Numbered from the stretch's first letter, positions 1-8,668 are shown. The stretch is DNA of 40,980 nt from Alphaproteobacteria bacterium (GCA_009781045.1 WQYW01000026.1:1-40980); one strand, 5' to 3'. Numbers and translations: made by a program. Notes: generated by a model from the letters alone, not told the origin.

Positions 1-52
1 AGCGGATTTCCTCGGCCTTCTTTCGACCAATTGTGCGACCATCAATTTTCAT
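1..52 (-). CDS. IS630-family transposase, N-terminal fragment (runs off left edge)
   Basis: The minus strand from 52 reads ATG followed by codons for MKIDGRTIGRKKAEEIR before the window ends. This resembles the start of IS630-family transposases, which typically open with a short M-K-x-D-G-R segment, then a helix leading into a helix-turn-helix DNA-binding domain. Only 17 residues are visible. The catalytic DDE domain would lie beyond the left edge. The position just inside an apparent TA-flanked junction supports the call. An unrelated small DNA-binding protein cannot be excluded. Confidence 0.4.
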   Translation of the reverse strand, partial: MKIDGRTIGRKKAEEIR

Positions 53-118
53 AGAACGCACTATACACTAACAGAACATGGAATGCAATAGGGGTCATCA
101 AAATTATGCACGGATTAG
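1..118 (-). mobile_element. End of an IS630-like insertion sequence (partial)
   Basis: This is the outer end of an insertion element whose transposase reads leftward out of the window. Between the transposase start (52) and the neighbouring gene fragment lies a short non-coding, AT-richer stretch that would hold the terminal repeat. IS630-family elements duplicate a TA dinucleotide on insertion, and a TA stands exactly at the junction (119-120), where dihydrolipoamide dehydrogenase homology begins. The other end of the element is outside the window, so the terminal inverted repeats cannot be matched. The family assignment rests on 17 transposase residues and the TA junction. Confidence 0.45.
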
Positions 119-466
119 TATTGTCATCCCCAGGTAGCGAGCGTGGGGTTGTCGGAAAGGGAGGCGAGGAATTTGGGTTTTCAATTGCAGGTCGGACGTT
201 TTCCGTTCGCGGGCAACGGAAAAGCAGCTGCGCTGGGTGAGACGAATGGATTGATCAAGACGGTGTTTGATGCGCAAACCGGCGAATTGCTCGGTGCCCA
301 TGTGATCGGCTCCGAAGCCACCGAATTGATCGGAAGCTACGTTGTGGCAAAAGCACTGGAAACCACTGAAGCGGAACTGATGCGTACGATCTTCCCGCAC
401 CCATCTTTGTCGGAAATGGCGCATGAAGCCGTACTTTCGGCCTATGGCCGGGCCATTCACTTCTGA
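119..466 (+). pseudogene. lpdA: Dihydrolipoamide dehydrogenase, C-terminal remnant
   Basis: The frame opens at 119 and reads YCHPQVASVGLSEREA, then KVFDAQTGELLGAHVIG-type sequence, and ends with FPHPSLSEMAHEAVLSAYGRAIHF. This is the dimerisation domain of lipoamide dehydrogenase, the FAD-dependent E3 subunit of the 2-oxoacid dehydrogenase complexes. The HPSLSE segment contains the His-Pro and Glu of the active-site HPxxxE motif. About 115 residues remain of a protein that is normally about 465 residues long. The FAD and NAD domains and the redox-active disulphide are missing. An in-frame stop lies directly upstream (116-118), and homology starts at the second half of a probable TA target site, so the gene was most likely cut by the IS element on its left. 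A GTG at 143 could serve as a start, but the product would lack all cofactor sites. Confidence 0.75.
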
Positions 467-1528
467 ACGGATTGGTGATTTCTGCTCAACATTCCAAACA
501 GAGGGATGGTGTGCGTCGGCGAACAGGCTCTTCCGCGATTTGCAGCCGGCGGTAGCTCCTGGTTTGGGCGCTGGTTCAGGCGATTGTCTGCAGGCGATGC
601 GGCGCTCGTGGGCAGAATAGAACGCCACGTCCGAATAGGTCCCAGGCCATAGTGTTGGGACACCGACGCGTCGCGGGATGGATGACCGGGGCCCTTGAGG
701 GCCTGTCCCCAACTCTGCCAGACCATCGCAGGCCTTGCCGTCTCTGGTGGATTGCACGGATAGAGGTGTTTGCCGGTGATGCTGCAAACACGCGGCTTTG
801 TTCTGTCAACCGTGTTCATTCTTCCGTTCTTCCGTGCCGCTGCCTTGTAATGTCCCAGACAAAATGCGATTCGATGTGACCGGGAAGGGCTGTCGAGATG
901 GGGCAGCTGTGCCGCTGATGTTTGGGGTTTCAGAGGTGTCGGCGGATTGGCCGACGGCACGGCGACCACCGGGCTGGATGGCTGTGCGGCCGCACCGGCA
1001 GTTGAGGTGCGCAGGGGCTTGTGTCGTCCTGGCGAGCACCGGCAATCAGGTGCGCTGTCTGGACTGGACGGGCGAAGCCGGCGGCGATGCGCCGAGTGTG
1101 GCCTTTGATCCGGTTGCCGCGTGGCTGCGGAGGGTATTGGTGTGGCAGCATGGAGATGACGTCCGGGAAAACGCGGGAATTTCGATGCGGTGTTAGGCAT
1201 CGGCTATAGCTGGCAAGTCAGAGCGATGTGAAGTGGTCTTGCTGAATTGCTTGAGCGGGATGGGGCGAATCGGGTATCCTGCCGCTGCACCTATTGAGAC
1301 CGGAAGGTCGGGAAATCGCCTGTTTGAGGTTGATGGCCGCAGCAGGGTCGACCCGACTTCGTGCCGCTGGTGTTTGAAGTCCAGCGCAGCCGTGACATGG
1401 ACTCACAAAACCCCTGGTTGTTTTTTTAGGGGTCGCGAGCGGGACACCTGCCGCCTCAGGCGAGAAAAGTTCCAAAAAGTCAAAATGCGTAGCGTCTTCC
1501 GACGCCAGATCTTTACGTCATTTTCTGG
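467..1528. other. Intergenic stretch with no recognisable gene
   Basis: About 1.06 kb between the dehydrogenase remnant and the autotransporter. Open frames exist on both strands because of the high GC content, but their translations are rich in Arg, Pro, Ala and Cys and resemble no family I know. I see no tRNA, rRNA, CRISPR or clear promoter. A weak hairpin (6-bp arms 1410-1415 and 1428-1433) surrounds a run of T. The stretch may be decayed sequence linked to the neighbouring IS insertion. Confidence 0.5.
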
Positions 1529-1636
1529 ATGGCTCCTGACATGATCCGGGTTCGCCCGAAACCCTGTACGCGACGCAGAGAAGAACGCGAATTCGATGCC
1601 TGGAGAGGCTGCGCGCAGTGGTCGCTGCCGGGGCAG

Positions 1637-4600
1637 ATGATGGTGTGGCGCAGTCGCGACGCCTTGCCGCGTTGGCGATGGCGCATCGTGGTGCTGCTCG
1701 CGGCGGGCGCGCTGGCGGCGCTGGTGCTGGCTGGCGCGCTGGCGTCGTCGGCTTTGGCCCAGACAGCGGGTGGCGACGGCACCGCGACCAGCGGTGGCAG
1801 TGCAGGGGATCCGTTCGGTGTCCCGGGTGGGCCGGGCGATGGCGTCGGCTTTGGCGGTGGTGGCGGAAGCGGTGGTGGCAGCGGCGGCGCTGGCGGGAAT
1901 GCTGCCGGAGGGAACATCAGCGGTGGCGGTGGGGCAGGTTATGGCGGTGGTGGCGGCGGCGGTCAGACCGGCGGCAGTTTGAGCGATGGTATCACCGTTA
2001 CAACGAGCAATGCGGTCGCTGGCGGTGCCGGTGGTTCCCGAGGCGCAGGTACGATCGCCGGTGGCGGTGGTGCCGGCGTCGGTGGTGGCGGCGGCGGCGG
2101 CAATGGTGGCGGCAGTGGCGGTGGCGCTATCAGCGTTTCCAATAGCGCCGATATCGAGGCAGGCGATGGTGGTAGTGGTGCCATCGGAGGATGGGGTGGG
2201 GGTGGCGGCGCCGGCATCGGTGGGGCTGGGGGTGGTGGCAGTGGCGGTGGCAATGTCAGCGGCGAAATCATCGTTTCCAACAGCGGTTCGATCGCCGGTG
2301 GTGGCGGCGGCAGTGGTGTGTCTGGAGTTGGTGGCGGCGGTGGTGCCGGCGTCGGTGGTGGCGGTGGTGGCGGTGGTGGCGGTGGGGGCAGTGGCGGCAG
2401 CGTCAGTGGCGATATCGCTGTCTCCAATAGCGGCAGAATTCAGGGCGGGGACGGCGGCTCTGGCAGTGGCGGTGGAGGTGGCGACGGGATCGGAAACGGT
2501 GGAGGGGGTCCCTCCGGCGCCGGGGGCACCATCGCTGGCTCGATCACCCTCGAGAATCTCGCCGGAGGCGTCGTTCAGGGCGGCAACGGTGGCAGCGATG
2601 GCCCCAATCCTGGTGCAGGTGGTGCCGGTGTCCGGGGCGCCGATGTTGCGATCATCAACGCCGGCAGCATAAGTGGCGGCGTGAACGGCGATGGCAGCCA
2701 GGCTGCGGCAATCGTCTTTACGGGCGGCGCCAACCGCCTCGAGCTGCGCACGGGCAGCGTCATCACCGGGGATGTGGTCGCGCTTGCCGGCGGCTCCGAC
2801 AGATTGACTCTGGGCGGGGACAGCGATGCCGCTTTCGATGTCAGTACCATCGCTGCCAGCGCCCAGTATCAGAACTTCACACAATTCACCAAGACCGGGG
2901 CGGGCACCTGGAGCTTGAGTGGAACCACAACCGGGGTGACGCCCTGGGTGATATGTCAGGGCACGCTCAGCATCGAAAGCGACGGCAATCTCGGGCTCGC
3001 CTCGGGGATGGTGACGCTCGACGGCGGCACGCTGGCGGCGAGGCTTTCGGTTGTCAGCAGTCGCGATATCGCCATCACCGGCAATGGCGGCGCCATTGAG
3101 GTCGCAGCCGGCTCGCTGTTTGAGGTCAAAGGCGTGATCGTTGATGCGGTTTCCGGGACCTCAGGCGCCCTGACCAAGGTCGGCGACGGCAGATTGGTGC
3201 TGGACGCCGCCAGCACCTATAGCGGGGCGACCACGATCATCGGCGGCGAGCTGGCGCTCTCGGGTGACGGCAGCATCGCTCTGAGCCGCAGGCTAAGTCT
3301 CGCGGGTTCCGGCACGTCTTTCGATATTGCCGCAGCCAATGGCGATAGCAGTATTGCCGGGCTTTCCGGTGTTGCCGGCAGCCGCATCGCGCTTGGCGAA
3401 AATTCGCTGGTGATCAATCAGGCCGGCGACGGCAGCTTTGCCGGCACGATCAGCGCGGGCTTTGGCAGTGTGATCAAGGAAGGCGCGGGGACACTGACGC
3501 TGAGCGGTGCCGCCAGTCTCGGTGGCGACATGGTGGTCAATGCCGGCGGACTGCAGATCGCGGGCGGCGGCAGTATCTCGATCGCCAAGGGTATGATTGC
3601 TGCTGCGGCAGGGAATTCCGCCGCAGCGACGGTCACGGGACCAGGCTCGCAGTGGACCACGAGCGGCAGTCTCAATGTCGCTGTCTCGGGCGCGGGTACG
3701 CTGACGATTGCCGATGGTGGCCTGGTCTCGGCTGCGGGTGGTACGAATCTGGCCGCCAACAGCGGCAGCACGGGCGCACTGATCATCGGGGCGGCGGCAG
3801 GCGCTGCCGCCGCCCCGCCGGGTACAATCGATACGCCCTTCGTAGCCACCGGCGCCGGCGTCGGCAGCATCGTCTTCAATCACAGCGACAGCAGCGGGAA
3901 CTATCATTTTTCGGCGCAGATCATCGGTCCGGGCAGTGTCACCCAGGCCGCCGGTTTCACTGTGCTTGACGTTAGCAGCCTCTATAGCGGCACCACCACG
4001 GTCGCGGGCGGCACGCTTGATGTCGCAGGATCCATTGCCTCTTCCGCCACCACGGTCACGGGCGGAATGTTGATGGGCAGCGGCATTGTGGGCAACACGT
4101 CGGTTGCGGCGGGTGGCCGTTTCATGTCGGGCGACGGCACGGCCCGAGGCGGTATCACCGTCAACGGCAACCTCACTCTCCAGCCCGGAGCGGTCTTTGT
4201 CGTCAACCTCGACGTCGCGACATCCTCGCGCGCCGATGTCGGCGGAGTCGCGACTTTGAGCGGGGCGCTTGTCAGTGCCCTCTTCAGCCTCGGAAGCGTG
4301 ATCGGCAAACAATATGCCATTCTGACGGAGGCGGGCGGCAGGCAAGGCAGTTTCGCCGGCGTCGACGACAGCACGATGCCCGCGAATTTCTCCGGCACCG
4401 TCAGCTATGACTCCGATACCGCCTATCTCGGTCTCTCCCTGAATTATGCAGCCGCCGGGACATCGCCGCTTGGCGGCAACCAGCGCAATGTTGCCGATGC
4501 CCTGACCGGCGTCTTCAACAATACGGGCTCCATCCCATGGGCCTTCGGCAGTCTGACGCGAGGAGGACTGACCCAGGCTTCAGGGGAACTGGGGACCGCA

Positions 4601-5638
4601 CCACAGCAGGCGATGATCAATGCCGCCAGTCTGTTCCTCGGCCTCATGACCGCCCCCTTCGCTCCAAGGTCTGACGCGCCGGGCGTTGAGGCCAGCGCCT
4701 TTCTCAGCACCGCAAGGCGCGAGCGCCCTGTCACCGAGGCTTTCGCCTCTCTGACCACGTCTCCGGCCTTTCCGACCAGGGCCCCGGCCTTTGAGGCACG
4801 CTGGAGCCTGTGGGGATCGGGTTTCGGCGGTTCGCAGAATCTATCCGGCAATGCCACGGTCGGATCGCAGCACACATCAAGCGATATTTACGGGATCGCG
4901 GCCGGTGCCGACTATCTGCTGTCGCCGACCACAAGGCTGGGCCTTGCTCTGGCCGGCGGGGCCACTGCGTTCCGCCTCAGCGACGGCATGGGGCAGGGGC
5001 GTTCCGACTTTTTCCAGGCCGGCATTTCCGGACGCCATGCCACTGGCAACTCCTATGTCACGGCTGCGCTGGCCTATGGCTGGCAGCAGGTCACGACCGA
5101 TCGCACGCTGGCTCTGGCCGGCCCTGAACGGCTAAAAGGCGATTTTGACGCCAGCACCTTCTCCGGGCGGCTTGAAGCGGGCCACCGTCAAGCGTTGGGC
5201 TGGATCGGACTTGCGCCCTATATTGCCGGGCAATTCACCTGGTTCGATCTGCCCGGCTATTCGGAACAGCCGAGGAGCGGCAGCAGTCTGTTCGCCCTGG
5301 ATTATGAGAGCAGGACCAGTGTCGCCGCGCGCAGTGAGGCGGGTCTGCGGGCCGACAGATCGATTGTGCTCGGTGAGGTGACGCTGACGTTGCGTGGGCG
5401 CCTGGCCTGGGCCCATAACTGGAATGGCGATCGCAGCCTTGCGGCAAGCTTCCAGAGCCTGCCCGGGGCCTCTTTCGTGGTCAATGGTGCCTCGATCGGA
5501 ACCGACTCGGCATTGATGACGCTGTCGGCGGGAATGAGCTGGGGTCACGGCTGGTCGAGCGCGCTCACCTTTGATGGCGAGTTCTCGGAAGTGAGCCGGA
5601 GCTATGCCGGCAGAGGCGTGCTGCGTTACCAGTGGTGA
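1637..5638 (+). CDS. Gly-rich autotransporter (type Va secretion) with beta-barrel domain
   Basis: A surface or secreted autotransporter of about 1,333 residues. From the start used here, residues 17-41 form a hydrophobic signal segment with basic residues before it and a SALA/Q-type cleavage site. Residues about 48-330 are extremely Gly-rich and built from five imperfect repeats, each opening with a beta strand such as ISVSNS, IIVSNS or IAVSNS, at about 1991, 2128, 2268, 2414 and 2542. Then come autotransporter-associated beta-strand repeats of the type K-x-G-x-G-x-L-x-L-(x)n-YSGxTTxxGGxL at about residues 417, 511, 613 and 777, as expected for a beta-helix passenger. The last 280 residues, from WSLWGSGFGG, form the C-terminal barrel, ending in the aromatic YQW typical of outer membrane proteins. 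In-frame ATGs also occur at 1529, 1541 and 1640. No start has a strong ribosome site; GGGG lies just before 1637/1640. The function of the passenger is unknown; adhesion is the usual role of such proteins. Confidence 0.85.
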   Translation: MMVWRSRDALPRWRWRIVVLLAAGALAALVLAGALASSALAQTAGGDGTATSGGSAGDPFGVPGGPGDGVGFGGGGGSGGGSGGAGGNAAGGNISGGGGAGYGGGGGGGQTGGSLSDGITVTTSNAVAGGAGGSRGAGTIAGGGGAGVGGGGGGGNGGGSGGGAISVSNSADIEAGDGGSGAIGGWGGGGGAGIGGAGGGGSGGGNVSGEIIVSNSGSIAGGGGGSGVSGVGGGGGAGVGGGGGGGGGGGGSGGSVSGDIAVSNSGRIQGGDGGSGSGGGGGDGIGNGGGGPSGAGGTIAGSITLENLAGGVVQGGNGGSDGPNPGAGGAGVRGADVAIINAGSISGGVNGDGSQAAAIVFTGGANRLELRTGSVITGDVVALAGGSDRLTLGGDSDAAFDVSTIAASAQYQNFTQFTKTGAGTWSLSGTTTGVTPWVICQGTLSIESDGNLGLASGMVTLDGGTLAARLSVVSSRDIAITGNGGAIEVAAGSLFEVKGVIVDAVSGTSGALTKVGDGRLVLDAASTYSGATTIIGGELALSGDGSIALSRRLSLAGSGTSFDIAAANGDSSIAGLSGVAGSRIALGENSLVINQAGDGSFAGTISAGFGSVIKEGAGTLTLSGAASLGGDMVVNAGGLQIAGGGSISIAKGMIAAAAGNSAAATVTGPGSQWTTSGSLNVAVSGAGTLTIADGGLVSAAGGTNLAANSGSTGALIIGAAAGAAAAPPGTIDTPFVATGAGVGSIVFNHSDSSGNYHFSAQIIGPGSVTQAAGFTVLDVSSLYSGTTTVAGGTLDVAGSIASSATTVTGGMLMGSGIVGNTSVAAGGRFMSGDGTARGGITVNGNLTLQPGAVFVVNLDVATSSRADVGGVATLSGALVSALFSLGSVIGKQYAILTEAGGRQGSFAGVDDSTMPANFSGTVSYDSDTAYLGLSLNYAAAGTSPLGGNQRNVADALTGVFNNTGSIPWAFGSLTRGGLTQASGELGTAPQQAMINAASLFLGLMTAPFAPRSDAPGVEASAFLSTARRERPVTEAFASLTTSPAFPTRAPAFEARWSLWGSGFGGSQNLSGNATVGSQHTSSDIYGIAAGADYLLSPTTRLGLALAGGATAFRLSDGMGQGRSDFFQAGISGRHATGNSYVTAALAYGWQQVTTDRTLALAGPERLKGDFDASTFSGRLEAGHRQALGWIGLAPYIAGQFTWFDLPGYSEQPRSGSSLFALDYESRTSVAARSEAGLRADRSIVLGEVTLTLRGRLAWAHNWNGDRSLAASFQSLPGASFVVNGASIGTDSALMTLSAGMSWGHGWSSALTFDGEFSEVSRSYAGRGVLRYQW

Positions 5639-5868
5639 GCGCCCCCGGCATGTCTCCGCTTGTGAACGATATGTGTGTCGGTTCGTTGTGGTGGGACCAG
5701 CCGGGCGCTGGAGGACTTCCCGGCGGCCCCGGCGGCATGGGTCGGGATTCAGGATTTCGAATTCGTCACCTCTTCACTGGTGCCGTTTCGGTGTGCTGTC
5801 CGTGATCGGGCCGATCCGTGTGCGATCAGCGTGCCGCAACGGTTCAGAATGGCGAGGAGAGATCCAGG

Positions 5869-6666
5869 ATGACAGGAGATGGCGGAGTGGAGGATTGGGG
5901 TGCCTACTTCTCCGGGATCAATGGCAAGCCTGCCTTTGTCGTGGCTGACCTGGCGCTTCGCGATCAGGCTCGTTTCGCCGATCACCCGCGCCTGCTGTAT
6001 GCGCAGGTCGCCATGCGCAATCCGGACAGCAGCGGATTGGCGTCGCACGAGGAAGAGACGCTTTTCGTCATGGAGGACGCAATGATCGCCGCTCTCACCC
6101 GGGAAGCCAAAGCGATCTATGCCGGCAAGGTCAGCTCCGATGGTCAGGTTTCCTACTTTTTCTATGGTGCACCGGAAAATTCGCCAGGCAGAGCACCTTC
6201 CGGTCGGCAGAAAGAGAAAGAGGTCGAACCGTTGTGCGCGCAGCTCGATCAGGTGATGAAGGCGTTTCCGGCCTACCGCTATGACCGCTATGAGTTCGAC
6301 GAACCCGGTTGGGATGGCTATCTCAACGTTCTCTACCCCTCGGAATGGGAAATGCAGACGCTGCAAAATCTCCGTTTGCTCGAGACTCTCCACAGGCAGG
6401 GCGACCAGGTGGATGTAGTCCGCGAGATTGACCATTTCATGTATTGCAACACGCTGGAAATTCAGCGGGAGATCATGCATCAGGGCGAGGCGCTCGGGTT
6501 TCGCGTGTCGGCACGGGATCGGGAGGGGCCGGACGGCAGATACGGCGTCAGCCTGAGCAAGGACGGTGTTCCGGGTGACATCGACGACATCGTGTGGCCG
6601 CTTCTCGAACTTGCCAGGAATCTGGGTGCGGAATATGACGGCTGGGGCGCGGCGGTCGTTTCGTAA
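5869..6666 (+). CDS. DUF695 / RraB-like domain protein
   Basis: A cytosolic protein of 265 residues with no signal peptide or membrane segment. The N-terminal half (WGAYFSGINGKPAFVVADLAL, then a segment with a VSSDGQVSYFFYG strand) resembles the DUF695 family. The C-terminal half, from about residue 160 (LYPSEWEMQTLQNLRLLETL, then HFMYC and a G-rich C-terminal part), resembles the RraB-type fold, found in regulators of RNase E and often fused to DUF695. The start at 5869 is preceded by GAGGAGAG at a workable distance; an upstream in-frame ATG at 5818 lacks a ribosome site. The gene stands alone between the autotransporter and a gene-poor region. A role in RNA turnover would be inference from the domain only. 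Confidence 0.6.
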   Translation: MTGDGGVEDWGAYFSGINGKPAFVVADLALRDQARFADHPRLLYAQVAMRNPDSSGLASHEEETLFVMEDAMIAALTREAKAIYAGKVSSDGQVSYFFYGAPENSPGRAPSGRQKEKEVEPLCAQLDQVMKAFPAYRYDRYEFDEPGWDGYLNVLYPSEWEMQTLQNLRLLETLHRQGDQVDVVREIDHFMYCNTLEIQREIMHQGEALGFRVSARDREGPDGRYGVSLSKDGVPGDIDDIVWPLLELARNLGAEYDGWGAAVVS

Positions 6667-6927
6667 AGCCTGAAAGCCACAGCGCTGGCTGCGGTTCGCA
6701 GAACCTGAATTCAGGGTCAGAGATGGCTGCAATCCGACATTCAGGGCAATGAAATACGCCGAACCGGCGGAAGGACTGAAAAATGAGCGTCCGCGGGTCA
6801 CCGCGTCGGCAGCCATCGCCGGGTGTGGTAAGCGCCGGCTGTAGCCTGGGCTCCCCGGCACCTGGAACGAAGCGCACAGACTCGAGGGGATGGAGGGAGG
6901 AACGGTGCCCGCCATCGGTCATCGGCA

Positions 6928-7128
6928 ATGGCGATCGGCGCGAGCATCGCTGCTCGAGCGGCAAGCCGGGGCGAAGAGGGCTTTCGAGTCGCGGTTGATG
7001 TGGAGGGCGCAACGTTTGAGGAAATGCACATGATGACGCGTGACCCGATCTTTGCAGCAATTTCCGCGGTGAACAACCTCCGGGATCGCGCTGCCGAGAC
7101 GCAGCTGCGGGCAGCGGCTCAGCAGTGA
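6928..7128 (+). CDS. Possible small protein or gene remnant, 66 residues
   Basis: I do not recognise this product. It is a 66-residue reading frame with natural-looking composition: an Ala-rich start, an acidic middle (VAVDVEGATFEEMHMM) and an amphipathic Ala/Arg-rich helix at the end (NNLRDRAAETQLRAAAQQ). The frame stays open upstream of the ATG through about 6892, and no clear ribosome site precedes 6928. It could therefore be the tail of a broken longer gene. It overlaps nothing convincing on the other strand. The opposite-strand frames here are Arg/Ser/Pro-rich and look like shadows. Confidence 0.3.
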   Translation: MAIGASIAARAASRGEEGFRVAVDVEGATFEEMHMMTRDPIFAAISAVNNLRDRAAETQLRAAAQQ

Positions 7129-7155
7129 GTGTTCAGAAAGGAGCGCGCCCTTGTC

Positions 7156-7269
7156 ATGGTGCCGAATACATCCGAACCTCCGGAGATCTTTCTGAGCGAT
7201 TGGGACGGGATTACCTTGGGTGCAGCGCCCAGAGAGCTTTGTGGCCGCAGATTGATCAGGGAGCTGTGA
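7156..7269 (+). CDS. Possible 37-residue small protein
   Basis: An ATG at 7156 opens a short frame that reads MVPNTSEPPEIFLSDWDGITLG and ends LCGRRLIREL. AAGGAG lies about 12 bases upstream, which is on the long side for a ribosome site. The residue mix (Asp, Glu, Trp, Ile) is unlike the Arg/Pro-rich shadows typical of this GC-rich DNA. It follows the coding-like fragment at 6928-7128 by 27 bases on the same strand, so the two may be pieces of a small operon or of one degraded gene. No family is recognised. Confidence 0.25.
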   Translation: MVPNTSEPPEIFLSDWDGITLGAAPRELCGRRLIREL

Positions 7270-7462
7270 TGTGGCCCGGCGGGAAAGCAAAGGCGGGCCC
7301 CAGCGCCAGAGATGCAGGCCGAAGAACTCGGAAGGCGGGCTGCTGAATTCGCGGGTCATGCGGGGCCGCGAGGCCAGGGGGCATCATGACCTGTGCATTC
7401 CTGACTGCAGGCGGCACTTCGCGTCTGTGCTCGGAAGCCCGGGAGGGAAATTCCCAGGTGAG

Positions 7463-8164
7463 TTACGGTCGGAAGCCCTGCGCCTTGAGCTCGGCGGCAA
7501 TCCGGCGCGGCGCGCCGTAGAAATCGTGCCCCTGGCAGGTATCGAAGATCTTCTGCAGCGCTTCCCTGCCCCCCAGCCCTGCGATCAGACGTTGGACATA
7601 ATCGCGCGCCATTCCAACGAACACCTCTTCCGCCATCATCTCCCCGCTTCCCGGCATCTCAAATTTCGGCAGATCGAAGATGCTGCCATAACCCTCTTGA
7701 GCGAGGATGGTATATCCTTTTCCGCAATCGCGCAGGATCACCGCCCCGAGGTCGAAGTCGCCCCATCGGATCGGTGCCTCGACCGGGGTATCATCGTCGG
7801 CATCCCGGGGATAGGATCGGGTGAACCCGTCGACAAGCACATAGCGGCACCCTGCGGGCTGATCGTCGTAGCGGGCATAGAGCCAGTAAGGGACGGTCGT
7901 GAGATCAATCGTCACCCGCGTCACCTGACCGTTGCTCTCCAATTCCCGGAACGTGTCTTTGCCCCGAAACGCTGCTTTGATCTGTTCGGTCGACGCTCTT
8001 TCAAATGCGGCCCTGGCGGAGTCATACCTGAAATCCGCCATTTCCGGCAGCGACTTCCACAGACTGACGTTCTGCCCCTCGTTGAACCTTGCGATGCGTG
8101 CGTTTTCTGCGGCCGCGGAACCACAGCTCCACGCAATGACAATAAGCGCAACAGCCCACTTCAT
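7463..8164 (-). CDS. Secreted hypothetical protein, probable immunity partner of the 8189-8668 effector
   Basis: A 233-residue protein with a clear Sec signal: MKWAVALIVIAWSCGSAAAE, with cleavage expected after the Ala run. The mature protein is soluble-looking and has no further membrane segment. It contains an RDCGKGYTILAQEGYGSIFDL stretch and Cys residues that could form disulphides in the periplasm. I recognise no family. It begins 24 bases after the stop of a Cys/His amidase-like gene on the same strand. A periplasmic protein directly behind a peptidoglycan amidase gene in a VgrG island is the standard arrangement for an effector-immunity pair, as in the nearby tae4-tai4. The role is therefore inferred from context. 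A TTG at 8179 is an alternative start; the ATG at 8164 puts the signal peptide at the N-terminus. Confidence 0.65.
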   Translation of the reverse strand: MKWAVALIVIAWSCGSAAAENARIARFNEGQNVSLWKSLPEMADFRYDSARAAFERASTEQIKAAFRGKDTFRELESNGQVTRVTIDLTTVPYWLYARYDDQPAGCRYVLVDGFTRSYPRDADDDTPVEAPIRWGDFDLGAVILRDCGKGYTILAQEGYGSIFDLPKFEMPGSGEMMAEEVFVGMARDYVQRLIAGLGGREALQKIFDTCQGHDFYGAPRRIAAELKAQGFRP

Positions 8165-8188
8165 TAGCGCTATCCCCAAAGACCCGCC

Positions 8189-8668
8189 TCAACTCGCTGC
8201 GGGTTCCGGTATCGTCACCAACCGGTAGATCTTGAAGGTGATGCCAACATAATTTGCCGGCCAGGGCACGAAATGAGCCTGCTCGAAGTCCGACACCCAC
8301 CCCTTCGAGGTGTACATCTCGACATGCCCATTGTCGTGTGTTTCATTCTTCGCAAACACCACCACGTCGCCGATCTTTTCGATATATCCCTTCAACACAG
8401 GGTCCCGTGCTTTGTCGAGCTTCCCGGATGCCACCTCGGTAAAGCCTGCAAGGATATACATCTCGCCATAGTTGTAGGCGTAAGGCGTCTCCGGCACCCC
8501 CTTCTTTCCGACTTTTGCGAAGGCAGAAAGAAAGGCCTTCCTGACGTGGGCAGCACAATGCCCCTCACCGAATGGCGGCACCGTCGTGTCCAGCAGTTGC
8601 TGCGCGGCATCCGCCAGGACATCGGCGACCCTGGAATTGACAGCCGTCACGTCTGCACTATTACCCAT
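8189..8668 (-). CDS. Putative T6SS peptidoglycan amidase effector (Cys/His peptidase, NlpC/CHAP-like)
   Basis: A 159-residue protein with no signal peptide, as expected of cargo that leaves through the T6SS. It shows the layout of papain-like peptidoglycan amidases: the motif GHCAAHVRKAF with the putative nucleophile Cys38, then GDVVVFAKNETHDNGHVEMY with the putative catalytic His115, then a GWVSDFEQ segment near residue 127 that may supply the third polar residue. NlpC/P60, CHAP and Tae-type enzymes share this C...GH(V/I)E(I/M)Y order and cut peptide stems of the cell wall. The sequence differs from Tae4, which is encoded separately in the same island. TTGGAG lies 8 bases before the ATG. A secreted protein, the likely immunity factor, follows 24 bases downstream. 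The enzyme class is inferred from motifs and the T6SS link from context. Confidence 0.65.
   Translation of the reverse strand: MGNSADVTAVNSRVADVLADAAQQLLDTTVPPFGEGHCAAHVRKAFLSAFAKVGKKGVPETPYAYNYGEMYILAGFTEVASGKLDKARDPVLKGYIEKIGDVVVFAKNETHDNGHVEMYTSKGWVSDFEQAHFVPWPANYVGITFKIYRLVTIPEPAAS

Larger units (their letters stand above)
6667..7462. other. Gene-poor interval with short coding-like fragments
   Basis: About 800 bases between the plus-strand DUF695 gene and the 3' end of the minus-strand effector island. No known gene is recognisable. Three plus-strand pieces look coding by composition: about 6749-6847 (starts MKYAEPAEGLKNERPRV), 6928-7128 and 7156-7269. Palindromes CCTGAATTCAGG (near 6704) and GGGAAATTCCC (near 7445) flank the interval. 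It may be the eroded remains of one or more genes at the edge of the island. Confidence 0.4.

Noticed and set aside
1410..1433. ACCCCT...AGGGGT hairpin with T run as a terminator
   Set aside because: The T run is in the loop, not after the stem, and no gene ends just before it on either strand.
467..1528. Several overlapping open frames of 60-250 codons on both strands
   Set aside because: None has recognisable motifs, a good ribosome site or protein-like composition.
1403..2884. Long minus-strand open frame of 493 codons opposite the autotransporter
   Set aside because: It is the antisense of the Gly-rich repeats (giving Thr/Ala/Asp-rich text). The plus-strand protein has a signal peptide, beta repeats and a barrel, so this is a shadow.
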